From Secundilactobacillus pentosiphilus (lineage in GTDB: Bacteria > Bacillota > Bacilli > Lactobacillales > Lactobacillaceae): DNA of 64,000 nt. Below are positions 1 to 7,527 of this stretch, piece by piece (position 1 is the stretch's first letter; each line of letters begins with the position of its first letter). The DNA lies in contig NZ_BCMI01000005.1 of assembly GCF_002217985.1 (NCBI RefSeq), positions 87,681 through 151,680 of the forward strand, given 5' to 3'. The notes beneath the pieces are model-generated. The model did no database searches, was not told the origin of the DNA, and was given only the letters and a program-made list of their open reading frames with translations. The translations under genes were made by a program, and so were the position numbers.

Positions 1-198
1 GCGACGCTCGCAGCCTACCTCACTTATCGGCTTGGGAAACACAAGTCAGACCGTGAGGAGCGCTTCGCCGAGATGAATTATTGGAAGAACGTTGCTGAAG
101 AAGAACGCAAGCGGCGTATGGAAACGGAAGATGAACTGGACACAGTACGCCAAGCTTTGCGTGATGAGAGAGCAAAAAAACATAAGGAGAATAACTAA
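1..198 (+). CDS. prophage small late protein, 5' end cut by the window
   Basis: The open frame enters from the left edge and its last 65 codons are present. The visible part begins with a short hydrophobic stretch (ATLAAYLTYRLG), probably the end of a membrane helix, and continues as a very charged Glu/Arg/Lys-rich helix likely to form a coiled coil. It ends one base before the next start codon, and the AAGGAGA ribosome binding site of that gene lies inside its last codons. Position just upstream of the holin and endolysin marks it as a late gene of the lysis/tail-end module. Membrane-anchored coiled-coil proteins of this type are common there, but I cannot assign a function. Confidence 0.6.
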   Translation, partial: ATLAAYLTYRLGKHKSDREERFAEMNYWKNVAEEERKRRMETEDELDTVRQALRDERAKKHKENN

Positions 199-199
199 T

Positions 200-499
200 A
201 TGGCTAAATTAAACAACGCAACACAAGTATTGTTCGCTTCACTGATTTTAAATGGCAAGGCATCAATTGATGATGTGCCAGACAAGCTTAAAGAAGGTGT
301 GCAGGCTGAACTCGATTTCTTCAACGACATTGACGTTGCTGGTGAAGCTTCAACACCAGCTGCAGCTAAGCTTGCAACTACAAGCAACACTACACCAGCT
401 GTCGCTGCACCGTCTGCTGATAAGCCGAAGGTAACTCCGACACCAACCACTGACCAAGTTGTGTCTGACATTAACAATGCTGTTAAAAACGCTAAATAG
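200..499 (+). CDS. prophage hypothetical protein with Ala/Thr/Pro-rich tail
   Basis: 99 residues. The ATG at 200 is chosen because AAGGAGA lies at 184-190; an in-frame extension to 92 has no such site and would overlap the preceding gene. Residues 1-45 look folded and acidic (NATQVLFASLILNGKASIDD); residues 46-90 are a low-complexity linker of Ala, Thr, Pro and Val. No family is recognised. The gene sits 11 bases before the holin and is presumably cotranscribed with it. A structural or lysis-accessory role is inference from position only. Confidence 0.6.
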   Translation: MAKLNNATQVLFASLILNGKASIDDVPDKLKEGVQAELDFFNDIDVAGEASTPAAAKLATTSNTTPAVAAPSADKPKVTPTPTTDQVVSDINNAVKNAK

Positions 500-510
500 G
501 GGGTGTCAGT

Positions 511-1086
511 ATGCAACACGCATTTGAAGTTTTAAGCGATAGTGGATTACTTGATACTATTTTGATAGGCATTCTGACAGTCGTAGTCATCCCACTGATC
601 CAGCAGCTGTTTAAATCAGCTAAGACAACTAATACTGCCAATGCCTACAGCACACTCGACAAGTTAGCTGAGGGGGCGGTTGCTAAGCTGGCTACGCAGT
701 ACGATCTGCCAACTGGGGTTAAACATGATCAAGCATTGCAGACTATCCAAACACAGCTGGCAAAAAAGGGTATCAAGTCTATTGATACCAAGGATATTGA
801 CTTCGCAATTGAGAAAGCCTATCAGTATTTCACTTCATTAAATACTAAGGCTCAAGCTAAGCAGGCTGTGATCGATGAGGGTGCTGCTAATGCTGATAGT
901 GTTTCAGCAACCAAGGTAGACGCTGCAACAATTCAGAATGCTGTTGTTCCCGTTGCAGAAGCCGGTCAAGCAACTGAGCCAACTGGTTATGGCACTAAGC
1001 AGGCTGAAATTGAAAATCTGCAGGCAGCCATTGAAAAGGCACAGGCTAAGTTGACTGAGCTGCAAGGAAGTGAACCTAATGCCTAG
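511..1086 (+). CDS. phage holin, LLH-type
   Basis: 191 residues. A single strong membrane segment spans about residues 12-34 (LLDTILIGILTVVVIPLIQQ) and is followed by a long soluble part with the helical pattern of the LLH holin family of Lactobacillus phages (Lys/Ala/Gln-rich, conserved DIDFAIEKAYQYFTSL near residue 98). Residues 115-191 are an Ala/Gln/Lys-rich extension ending in a probable coiled coil. Holins open the membrane at the end of the lytic cycle so that the endolysin can reach the wall. The gene overlaps the endolysin gene by 8 bases, the usual holin-lysin arrangement. GGGGGTG just upstream serves as ribosome binding site. Confidence 0.8.
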   Translation: MQHAFEVLSDSGLLDTILIGILTVVVIPLIQQLFKSAKTTNTANAYSTLDKLAEGAVAKLATQYDLPTGVKHDQALQTIQTQLAKKGIKSIDTKDIDFAIEKAYQYFTSLNTKAQAKQAVIDEGAANADSVSATKVDAATIQNAVVPVAEAGQATEPTGYGTKQAEIENLQAAIEKAQAKLTELQGSEPNA

Positions 1087-2155
1087 ATATGATATTGTCG
1101 ATATATCAAACAATAACGGGTATATTAGCACGACTACCTTTCGTGCTATGCGTTGTAAGGGTGTTAAAGCCATCATCAGCAAGGTCAGTGAAGACACTTA
1201 CTACTATGACCCTACAGCTAAAGGCAACTTATCCCGTGCTAAGTCAATGGGGCTAAAGATCCACGGCTATCATTTTGCCCGTTTTACAACTGTTTCTGGT
1301 GCTAAATCAGAAGCCTATTATGCAGTTAAATGTGCTAGAGCTGCCCGTGTACCTAAGGGTGCTGTGCTGGTTTGTGACTTTGAAAGCTACAACCGTGGCT
1401 GGACAGAGAACGGTGCGACAACTCGTGCCTTTGCTAAAATCATTAAGGCCGCCGGTTACCGCTATGACCTTTATACGATGGGGGGCTGGACTAACTCAGT
1501 GTCCATCAACAACAGTGGGCGTGCTGGCTGGATTGCCAACTACCCATATCATCCAAGTGGTATGAAACTATACAGCTCATACAACGCTTGGCAATGGACT
1601 TCTGGCGCTCACTTTACTGGCAGTTCATCACGTTTTGATGTGTCGGTCGCGTACTCAGACTTCTACACTAAAGGAGCTACGAGCGCCAAGCCGAAAAACA
1701 AGCATGAATACTTTGACTGGAATCCAGCCTGGATCTATCCACGATTTACGGTGGCAGCTTACCGAACTAAAGCTGAGGTTGGACATGGCAAAGGTATCGT
1801 CAAGTATTACAAGCCGTACACGAAGCTGCATGTTAAGCAACTGATCAAATCGAAATCAACAAAGTATGCTGTCTTCCAGCTGACCAATGGTCTATTTGTC
1901 ACAGCCAACCGCGCCTGGATCAACAATCTTTATTACACGACCTCGAAAGGTGCTGTTAAACGAGTTAAATCAGTCCACGGAACCAACAAGTACAAGAGTA
2001 AAAAATTCGATAAGAAGCATCTTGTAGCCAGCTTCCGTGCAGGTACACTTTTTGACGTTGCCAAAGTTGTCAAGGTCGGTAGTGTCACACGGCTACAGTT
2101 ATCTGACGGAACGTATATCAGTGGCAACAAGTTGATCAACAATTTTGTAAAGTAG
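1079..2155 (+). CDS. phage endolysin, GH25 lysozyme with C-terminal SH3-like repeats
   Basis: 358 residues from ATG 1079, preferred over GTG 1070 because AAGGAAG (1064-1070) is 8 bases upstream of the ATG. Residues 1-195 are a glycosyl hydrolase family 25 muramidase: the YDIVDIS start holds the first catalytic-site Asp (D8) and VLVCDFES holds the D100-x-E102 pair; WQWTS and RFDVSVAY further on are typical. Residues 205-358 contain two basic beta-rich repeats ending in patterns such as GLFVTANRAWIN and DGTYISGNKLIN, like the DUF5776/SH3-like wall-binding modules of lactobacilli. There is no signal peptide, consistent with holin-dependent release. It cleaves the MurNAc-GlcNAc bond of the host wall. 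A terminator follows. Confidence 0.9.
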   Translation: MPRYDIVDISNNNGYISTTTFRAMRCKGVKAIISKVSEDTYYYDPTAKGNLSRAKSMGLKIHGYHFARFTTVSGAKSEAYYAVKCARAARVPKGAVLVCDFESYNRGWTENGATTRAFAKIIKAAGYRYDLYTMGGWTNSVSINNSGRAGWIANYPYHPSGMKLYSSYNAWQWTSGAHFTGSSSRFDVSVAYSDFYTKGATSAKPKNKHEYFDWNPAWIYPRFTVAAYRTKAEVGHGKGIVKYYKPYTKLHVKQLIKSKSTKYAVFQLTNGLFVTANRAWINNLYYTTSKGAVKRVKSVHGTNKYKSKKFDKKHLVASFRAGTLFDVAKVVKVGSVTRLQLSDGTYISGNKLINNFVK

Positions 2156-2180
2156 CACAATAAAAATAAGAAATCTCGAT

Positions 2181-2217
2181 AAAAGCCTCCTGACCTTTGC
2201 GGTTGGGAGGCTTTTTT
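2181..2217 (+). terminator. Rho-independent terminator after the prophage lysis genes
   Basis: AAAAGCCTCC at 2181-2190 pairs with GGGAGGCTTTTTT at 2205-2217, giving a GC-rich stem followed by a T run. It lies 26 bases after the endolysin stop and ends the late transcript. Confidence 0.9.
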
Positions 2218-2261
2218 GCATTTATTAAAAACTTAACTCAGTAATTTATAGTAGTTATTGT

Positions 2262-2290
2262 TTGGAGATAAGAAGAGCACCTGATATACT
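2262..2290 (+). promoter_or_regulatory. candidate promoter of the small gene at 2331
   Basis: TTGGAG at 2262-2267 and TATACT at 2285-2290 are separated by 17 bases. Because a terminator lies directly upstream, the gene at 2331 probably has its own transcript, as lysogenic-conversion genes often do. Confidence 0.5.
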
Positions 2291-2330
2291 CACAGGGTTC
2301 CAGTCACTGACACCAGGAAAGGATATTTAA

Positions 2331-2660
2331 ATGATCTATTTTATGACCATCACTACCTATTATTGGGATTTAGCCGAGCAGAGTAAAAAGCAGTCACAAA
2401 TACCTTTGTTTGAGATTAAGATTACAGCAGGAAATCGGGAAAATATCAATGACATACAAACTATTCTAGAATTACAGGTAACATCAATACCAAGTTGGGT
2501 CTATGAAAGTCTACCCATTGATAAAGTTCGGGAAGATCGGATTCCAATCATTGCTGACGAAGTACTGATTATGCGAACAACTATCCTTGATATATGGAAT
2601 GGGGATCAGGCAAATGAGATTGCGGATGCGCTAAAAAACGAATACAAAATGAATGTATGA
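2331..2660 (+). CDS. hypothetical small protein at the prophage end (candidate moron gene)
   Basis: 109 residues, acidic, no signal peptide and no clear membrane helix. AAAGGA at 2318-2322 precedes the ATG at 2331; a second ATG at 2343 is less well placed. The sequence has mixed alpha/beta character (a TITTYYWDLAEQ start and an ILDIWNGDQANEIADALKNE end) and matches no family I know. It is flanked on both sides by terminators and has a promoter-like sequence, so it forms a self-contained unit between the lysis genes and the likely attachment site. Genes in this position often modify the lysogen; that role is inference. Confidence 0.6.
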   Translation: MIYFMTITTYYWDLAEQSKKQSQIPLFEIKITAGNRENINDIQTILELQVTSIPSWVYESLPIDKVREDRIPIIADEVLIMRTTILDIWNGDQANEIADALKNEYKMNV

Positions 2661-2664
2661 TATT

Positions 2665-2697
2665 AGCCCCCAAATAACCAATGGGGGCTTCTTTTAT
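2665..2697 (+). terminator. terminator after the 2331-2660 gene
   Basis: AGCCCCCA (2665-2672) pairs with TGGGGGCT (2682-2689) and is followed by TCTTTTATT. Confidence 0.85.
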
Positions 2698-2893
2698 TGT
2701 GTTATAATTTAAATATGAGAAAGCACCAAAAGGGGTTCTAATTTTCATTAACAAGAGCCCAAAAATGCCGATGGTGACACCTAGGTGACACCCAATATTG
2801 AAACACCGCATTATTAAAGGGTTTTAAGTCCAATCCCTTTATTAGTGTCGAATGATTCGGAAATGATTTAAAGTAATTAAATCAAATTAAATT

Positions 2894-2935
2894 AAAGTGG
2901 TGAAGCTCTTTTATGGGTTTCACCACTTTGTTTGT
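2894..2935 (+). terminator. terminator-like hairpin in the junction
   Basis: AAAGTGGTGAA (2894-2904) pairs with TTTCACCACTTT (2918-2929) and a T-rich stretch follows. It could be the terminator of the gene that preceded recG before prophage entry, or belong to the phage. Confidence 0.6.
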
Positions 2936-3117
2936 TGAAATCTTTAATTAACGCTTTTATTCGGTCAACAGTTGAAACCCGGCTTCAGCAGAATCGCTCA
3001 AAAGGACTATCAGCTTTGCAAATCAGCTGCGATTTTATTGTCCGCTTCAGTTTGAGGGAATTCGTCTTTTTAAAAATGATGGTCAAGGCTCTTTCACAAA
3101 AGTGTACGACGTTGCGC

Positions 3118-3146
3118 TTGAGTAAAATTTGAGAACGATTTATGTT
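3118..3146 (+). promoter_or_regulatory. candidate promoter for recG
   Basis: TTGAGT (3118-3123) and TATGTT (3141-3146) with a 17-base spacer, about 140 bases upstream of the recG start. The -10 box is only a partial match. Confidence 0.35.
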
Positions 3147-3166
3147 AAAATATTCAAGATAGCTTT

Positions 3167-3198
3167 TTATTCACTAAGTAATTTATTCACTAAGTAAT
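3167..3198 (+). repeat. 16-base perfect tandem repeat upstream of recG
   Basis: TTATTCACTAAGTAAT occurs at 3167-3182 and again at 3183-3198, and its tail motif GTAATTAG recurs at 3204-3211. It lies in the leader of recG near the presumed prophage junction. Confidence 0.9.
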
Positions 3199-3283
3199 TA
3201 GAAGTAATTAGCATTTAGTTAAAGTGGCGTCTCATTTGAACCGGCACTTTGTTTATCGATTGTATCGGTTAGGAGGGAGTTAA

Positions 3284-5317
3284 GTGGCGTTATCAGATTC
3301 CGTGACAGTATTACCCGGTGTTGGCCCCAAGAGAAGGGCAGCACTGGCTGATCTTGGAATTACGACGATTGAATCGTTACTGACCTACTATCCCTTTCGT
3401 TATGAAGATCTACGGGTAAAGGCACTTAATGAAATTGGTGATCAAGAGCAGGTTACTTTGAAGGGAATCGTTGCGGCCCCGCCAACCTTAAGCCGCTTCG
3501 GCCGTAAAAAAAGCCGACTTAATTTTCGGCTGCTGATCGGTCAAGATATTGTTCCAGTCACGTTTTTCAACCAGCCCTGGTTAAAAAACAGTATTGAGGT
3601 CGAATCACCGATCATGGTGTATGGCCGCTTCGATGCAAACCGTAAGCAGTTAAACGGGTTAAAGATCCTGAGCAGCGGTAAAAATGATCCGATGGCTTCG
3701 GTCTACCCGTCAAATAAAGGGATTCGTCAAAAGACGATTCAGGAGTTAGTGGTGGCCGCTTGGGATAAGTACCATCCCGAAATTGTGGATTTGATCCCCA
3801 ATAACATTAAAACGCATTACCGCTTACTCGACCGCGCCCAAATGATACATGACATGCATTTTCCAAAAGATTTGAAAGCCGCCAAGGCCGCTCGTCGATC
3901 AGCCAAGTTTGAAGAATTCTTCCGGTTTCAAATGCAGCTGCAAATGCTTAAACGGCAGGACCAGACGCAAGCCGGGATTGCCATGGCGTACGATAAGAAA
4001 CGGCTGCAGCACTTTGTTCAGACGCTGCCTTATGAATTAACTGATGCCCAAAAGCGGGTGGTTAATGAAATCTGCGCCGATATGAAGCGGCCAATCCACA
4101 TGAACCGGCTGCTGCAAGGCGATGTTGGCAGTGGTAAAACGGTGGTGGCTGCGATTTGTATGTACGCTGCCATTACGGGAGGCTATCAAGCGGCTCTGAT
4201 GGCACCGACAGAAATCCTGGCAGAACAGCATGCCAACAACTTACAGGCGCTTTTTGAAGGGCTACCGGTGAATATCGTGTTGCTGACCGGTTCCACAAAA
4301 CCAGCTGTTCGAAAAGAAATTCTGCCACGCCTGGCTTCTGGCGAGATCAACCTGATCATTGGTACGCACGCTCTGATTCAAGACGGGGTGGATTACCACC
4401 ACCTGGGTCTGGTTGTTATAGATGAGCAGCACCGTTTTGGTGTGGCTCAACGGCAAGCTCTGCGGCAGAAGGGGGACAATCCCGATGTGTTAGCAATGAC
4501 TGCTACGCCGATTCCGAGGACGTTAGCCATTACCAGCTATGGCGAAATGGATATTTCCGTGATTGATGAACTGCCAGCTGGCCGCAAGCCGGTCACTACC
4601 CGGTGGATCAAAAATGCGCAGATTGATTCGGCGATCCAGTTTGTTTTACGGGAGCTGGCAGCGGGCCATCAAGCATACGTGGTCACGCCATTGATCGAAG
4701 AGTCTGAAGCGGTGGATATGAAAAACGCGCAAGCAATTTACGAACGGTTTTCAGCCTACTTCTCACCGCATCATTACCAAGTCGGCCTACTGCACGGACG
4801 AATGAAGAACGATGAGAAAGACGAAGTGATGCAGGCATTTAAGAAAAACGCCTACCAGGTTTTGGTAGCCACTACCGTCATTGAGGTCGGAGTGGACGTC
4901 AAGAACGCCACCGTGATGCTGATTTATGATGCCGACCATTTTGGCCTGGCTCAGCTCCATCAGCTAAGGGGCCGAGTTGGCCGGTCTGATCAGCAGTCGT
5001 ACTGTATCTTGGTCGCCGATCCCAAAAATAAAAATGGGGTTGACCGGATGCGCGTAATGACGGAAACTAATGATGGTTTTGTGGTTTCACAAAAAGATTT
5101 AGAGCTGCGCGGCTCCGGTGATGTGCTGGGGAAGAAGCAGTCGGGACTGCCTGACTTCAAAGTCGGTGATCCCGTGGCTGACCTGACCATGCTGAGTGTT
5201 GCGCAGGATGAAGCTAAAAAGCTGACCAGTACGCCTGAATGGCAAAAGCAGCCTGAAAACGCGGCCCTGGTCAAGTATTTGAAACAAGCCGAAGAACACG
5301 CTTATATGTTTGATTAA
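3284..5317 (+). CDS. recG: ATP-dependent DNA helicase RecG
   Basis: 677 residues from GTG 3284, with AGGAGGGAG just upstream. RecG is a superfamily 2 branch-migration helicase that reverses stalled forks and processes Holliday junctions. The N-terminal wedge/OB domain covers about residues 60-160, Walker A is GDVGSGKT near residue 279, the DEQH box is near residue 380, and helicase motif VI is LRGRVGRS near residue 562. Length matches the family. The first gene of the chromosomal cluster after the prophage, it is followed 15 bases later by plsX, which likely shares the transcript. Confidence 0.97.
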   Translation: MALSDSVTVLPGVGPKRRAALADLGITTIESLLTYYPFRYEDLRVKALNEIGDQEQVTLKGIVAAPPTLSRFGRKKSRLNFRLLIGQDIVPVTFFNQPWLKNSIEVESPIMVYGRFDANRKQLNGLKILSSGKNDPMASVYPSNKGIRQKTIQELVVAAWDKYHPEIVDLIPNNIKTHYRLLDRAQMIHDMHFPKDLKAAKAARRSAKFEEFFRFQMQLQMLKRQDQTQAGIAMAYDKKRLQHFVQTLPYELTDAQKRVVNEICADMKRPIHMNRLLQGDVGSGKTVVAAICMYAAITGGYQAALMAPTEILAEQHANNLQALFEGLPVNIVLLTGSTKPAVRKEILPRLASGEINLIIGTHALIQDGVDYHHLGLVVIDEQHRFGVAQRQALRQKGDNPDVLAMTATPIPRTLAITSYGEMDISVIDELPAGRKPVTTRWIKNAQIDSAIQFVLRELAAGHQAYVVTPLIEESEAVDMKNAQAIYERFSAYFSPHHYQVGLLHGRMKNDEKDEVMQAFKKNAYQVLVATTVIEVGVDVKNATVMLIYDADHFGLAQLHQLRGRVGRSDQQSYCILVADPKNKNGVDRMRVMTETNDGFVVSQKDLELRGSGDVLGKKQSGLPDFKVGDPVADLTMLSVAQDEAKKLTSTPEWQKQPENAALVKYLKQAEEHAYMFD

Positions 5318-5332
5318 GAGAGGATGACACAA

Positions 5333-6370
5333 TTGAGAATCGCTGTTGATGCAATGGGTGGCGACTACGCCCCTAAAGAAGTTGTTGCGGGAGTTGAACT
5401 GGCTCGTGACCGCTATCCGGAAATTGAATTTGACTTGTACGGCCAAACGGATAAGGTTAAGCCGCTGCTAACCAACGCGGACCGTATTACCCTAGTCCAA
5501 GCCGATGAAGTCATTACGATGGAGGACGAACCAGTTCGCGCTATTCGGCGAAAGAAGCAGTCCAGTATTGTACTGGCTGCCCAAGCAGTCCGTGACGGCC
5601 AAGATGATGCCTTCTTCTCCGCCGGTAATTCCGGTGCTTTACTAGCAGCCGGCTTATTGATCATTGGTCGGATCAAGGGAATTGATCGCCCTGGGTTAAC
5701 CACCACACTGCCAGTTTTAAATAATCCGGATCAGCATCAGTTCCTGATGCTGGACGTCGGTGCCAATGCAGACTCCAAACCGTTTAACTTGTACCAGTAT
5801 GGTATTTTGGGCAAGTACTACGCACAAACCGTCATGGGTGTTAAGAATCCCCGTATCGGCTTGTTAAACAACGGTACCGAAGCTGACAAGGGTGATATGG
5901 TTCACAAGGCGGTTCACGAATATCTGGCCAACGCCAAAGATCTGAACTTCATTGGTAACGTGGAATCCCGTGAATTGTTAAACGGGGTCGCCGATGTCGT
6001 CGTTACTGACGGTTTCACTGGTAACGCGGTGCTTAAGAACACAGAGGGTACCGCCCTTTCCATGCTGAAGTTAATCAAGAACGGTATCATGAATGGCGGC
6101 GTTTCGAGCAAACTCGGTGCGCTGATGCTCAAGTCGACTTTTAAAGAAATTCAGACGCAAATGGACTATTCGAAGTACGGCGGCGCGGTTTTGCTGGGTG
6201 TAAAAGCACCAGTCATTAAGACCCATGGTTCCGCTAAGGCTGAGACCATCGCTAATACCATTGGTCAGATCAAGACCATGCTTGCAAACCATTCCGTTGA
6301 TAACGTTGTGAGTTACTTCGATGAACATAGCGAAGAAATGGCGGCAGCTAAAGCCGAAATGCAGAAGTAA
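5333..6370 (+). CDS. plsX: phosphate acyltransferase PlsX
   Basis: 345 residues starting at TTG 5333, which gives the canonical beginning LRIAVDAMGGDYAPKE. The ATG at 5324 overlaps the ribosome binding site AGAGAGG and is unlikely. PlsX converts acyl-ACP to acyl-phosphate, the donor used by PlsY to start glycerolipid synthesis; it is a peripheral membrane enzyme. Family signatures include AGNSGALLAAG near residue 100, ANADSKP and the GVKAPVIKTHGSA segment near residue 290. In lactobacilli plsX is followed directly by acpP, as here, without fabD or fabG between them. Confidence 0.96.
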   Translation: MRIAVDAMGGDYAPKEVVAGVELARDRYPEIEFDLYGQTDKVKPLLTNADRITLVQADEVITMEDEPVRAIRRKKQSSIVLAAQAVRDGQDDAFFSAGNSGALLAAGLLIIGRIKGIDRPGLTTTLPVLNNPDQHQFLMLDVGANADSKPFNLYQYGILGKYYAQTVMGVKNPRIGLLNNGTEADKGDMVHKAVHEYLANAKDLNFIGNVESRELLNGVADVVVTDGFTGNAVLKNTEGTALSMLKLIKNGIMNGGVSSKLGALMLKSTFKEIQTQMDYSKYGGAVLLGVKAPVIKTHGSAKAETIANTIGQIKTMLANHSVDNVVSYFDEHSEEMAAAKAEMQK

Positions 6371-6441
6371 CAGGTTAGTTCTACCGTTTCTAAACGGATT
6401 GTGCTAAACTGATTGTTGAACTAAATAGGGTGAGGTAGATT

Positions 6442-6687
6442 ATGTCAAAAGACGAAATTTTTAATAAAATTGCTGACATCATTGCGGATCGGTTCGAAGT
6501 CAAGCGTGATACGATTACCATGGACTTGAACTTTAAATTCGACCTGGATGCAGATTCCATTGATTTTGTGGAATTTATTTTGGAACTTGAAGATACCTTT
6601 GGTGCCGAAATTTCGGACGATGTTGCCGAAAAGCTGAACACCGTGGGTGAAGCTGTTGATTACATTGCTGCTAACGGTGACAAATAA
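6442..6687 (+). CDS. acpP: acyl carrier protein
   Basis: 81 residues, very acidic. The phosphopantetheine attachment Ser39 lies in the motif LDADSIDFVEF; the DSI form in place of the usual DSL is common in lactobacilli. It carries acyl chains for fatty acid synthesis and hands them to the PlsX encoded upstream. GGGTGAGG upstream of the ATG is the ribosome binding site. A small hairpin (CCGTTT/AAACGG) lies between plsX and acpP. Confidence 0.95.
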   Translation: MSKDEIFNKIADIIADRFEVKRDTITMDLNFKFDLDADSIDFVEFILELEDTFGAEISDDVAEKLNTVGEAVDYIAANGDK

Positions 6688-6795
6688 TAACAGTGTCAAT
6701 TAATAAACGGAAAGGTTGCGGTAAAACGATTTGTTTTGTCACAGCCTTTTTCCTTGCAACTTGATAGCTTTATAATTGAACAAAAAGGAGCGTTA

Positions 6796-7503
6796 TTGAT
6801 CTTGATAAAGGGATTAGACGATTTACTGAAAAAGAATTTTAACATCGTAATAAAGGATAAAAGTTTACTTGACGAAGCGTTCACGCAGGCTTCTTACGTT
6901 AATGAACACCCAAATGAAAACTTGAAGTTTTACGAACGGATCGAGTTTTTAGGTGACGCGGTCATGCAGCTGGTGGTTTCGGATTATATCTACAAACGCT
7001 ATACCAAAATGCCACAAGGACGCTTGACCCGACTGCGTGCGGCCATGGTAAACGAGGAAAGTTTTGCCAGCTTTGCCCGGGAATGCCACTTTGACCAGTA
7101 CATTCGTCTCGGCAAGGGTGAAGAGAAGGCGCACGCTCGGGAACGGGATTCATTACTTTGCGATATTTTTGAATCCTTTATTGGCGCTTTATACCTTGAT
7201 CAAGGAGTGGAACCAGTAAGAAAATTTGCTACTCAGGTTATTTTTCCAAAACTTGATGAGGGTCGTTTTGACGAGTTTTTCGATCATAAAACGGAATTAC
7301 AGGAAGTCGCACAGAAGAACGGTCCAGTGGCCATTGATTACGAATTACTGGACGAAAATGGGCCGGACAATGACCGGGCTTTCAAAGTCGCCGTTAAGAT
7401 CGACGGCAAAGAACTTGGCGTGGGCGTTGGCCATTCCAAGAAAAACGCGGAACAAGGGGCTGCAAGGCAGGCTTTACTTAAGCTGGAACCGGACCAGGCC
7501 TAA
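6796..7503 (+). CDS. rnc: ribonuclease III
   Basis: 235 residues from TTG 6796, chosen because AAGGAG (6785-6790) precedes it and the product then has the usual RNase III length; an extension to TTG 6736 has no ribosome binding site. RNase III cuts double-stranded RNA, including rRNA precursors. The catalytic signature ERIEFLGDAVMQL is near residue 41, a second acidic cluster (CDIFESFIGALYLD) near residue 121, and the C-terminal 75 residues form a dsRNA-binding domain (KTELQEVAQKNG ... KKNAEQGAARQALLKL). A TATAAT at 6771-6776 may mark an internal promoter. smc follows after 24 bases. Confidence 0.95.
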   Translation: MILIKGLDDLLKKNFNIVIKDKSLLDEAFTQASYVNEHPNENLKFYERIEFLGDAVMQLVVSDYIYKRYTKMPQGRLTRLRAAMVNEESFASFARECHFDQYIRLGKGEEKAHARERDSLLCDIFESFIGALYLDQGVEPVRKFATQVIFPKLDEGRFDEFFDHKTELQEVAQKNGPVAIDYELLDENGPDNDRAFKVAVKIDGKELGVGVGHSKKNAEQGAARQALLKLEPDQA

Positions 7504-7527
7504 TTTGGAAGTAAGTGGGGAGCAATC

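Larger units (their letters stand above)
2698..3283. other. gene-free junction between prophage and chromosome, probable attR region
   Basis: About 590 bases without a credible gene. It holds a direct repeat of GGTGACACC (2773-2781 and 2784-2792), a small hairpin with TAAAGGG/CCCTTTA arms (about 2815-2842), a terminator-like hairpin at 2894-2935, a 16-base tandem repeat at 3167-3198 and a promoter-like pair at 3118-3146 before recG. In other lactobacilli recG normally follows yloV, so the prophage sits between yloV and recG and its right attachment site should lie here. The core sequence cannot be identified without the left end. Confidence 0.5.

Noticed and set aside
2773..2792. GGTGACACC direct repeat as a CRISPR unit
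   Set aside because: Only two 9-base copies separated by 2 bases; no regular spacers and no cas genes in the window.
2932..3132. 66-codon frame in the prophage junction
   Set aside because: Starts inside a terminator hairpin tail, no ribosome binding site, composition not protein-like.
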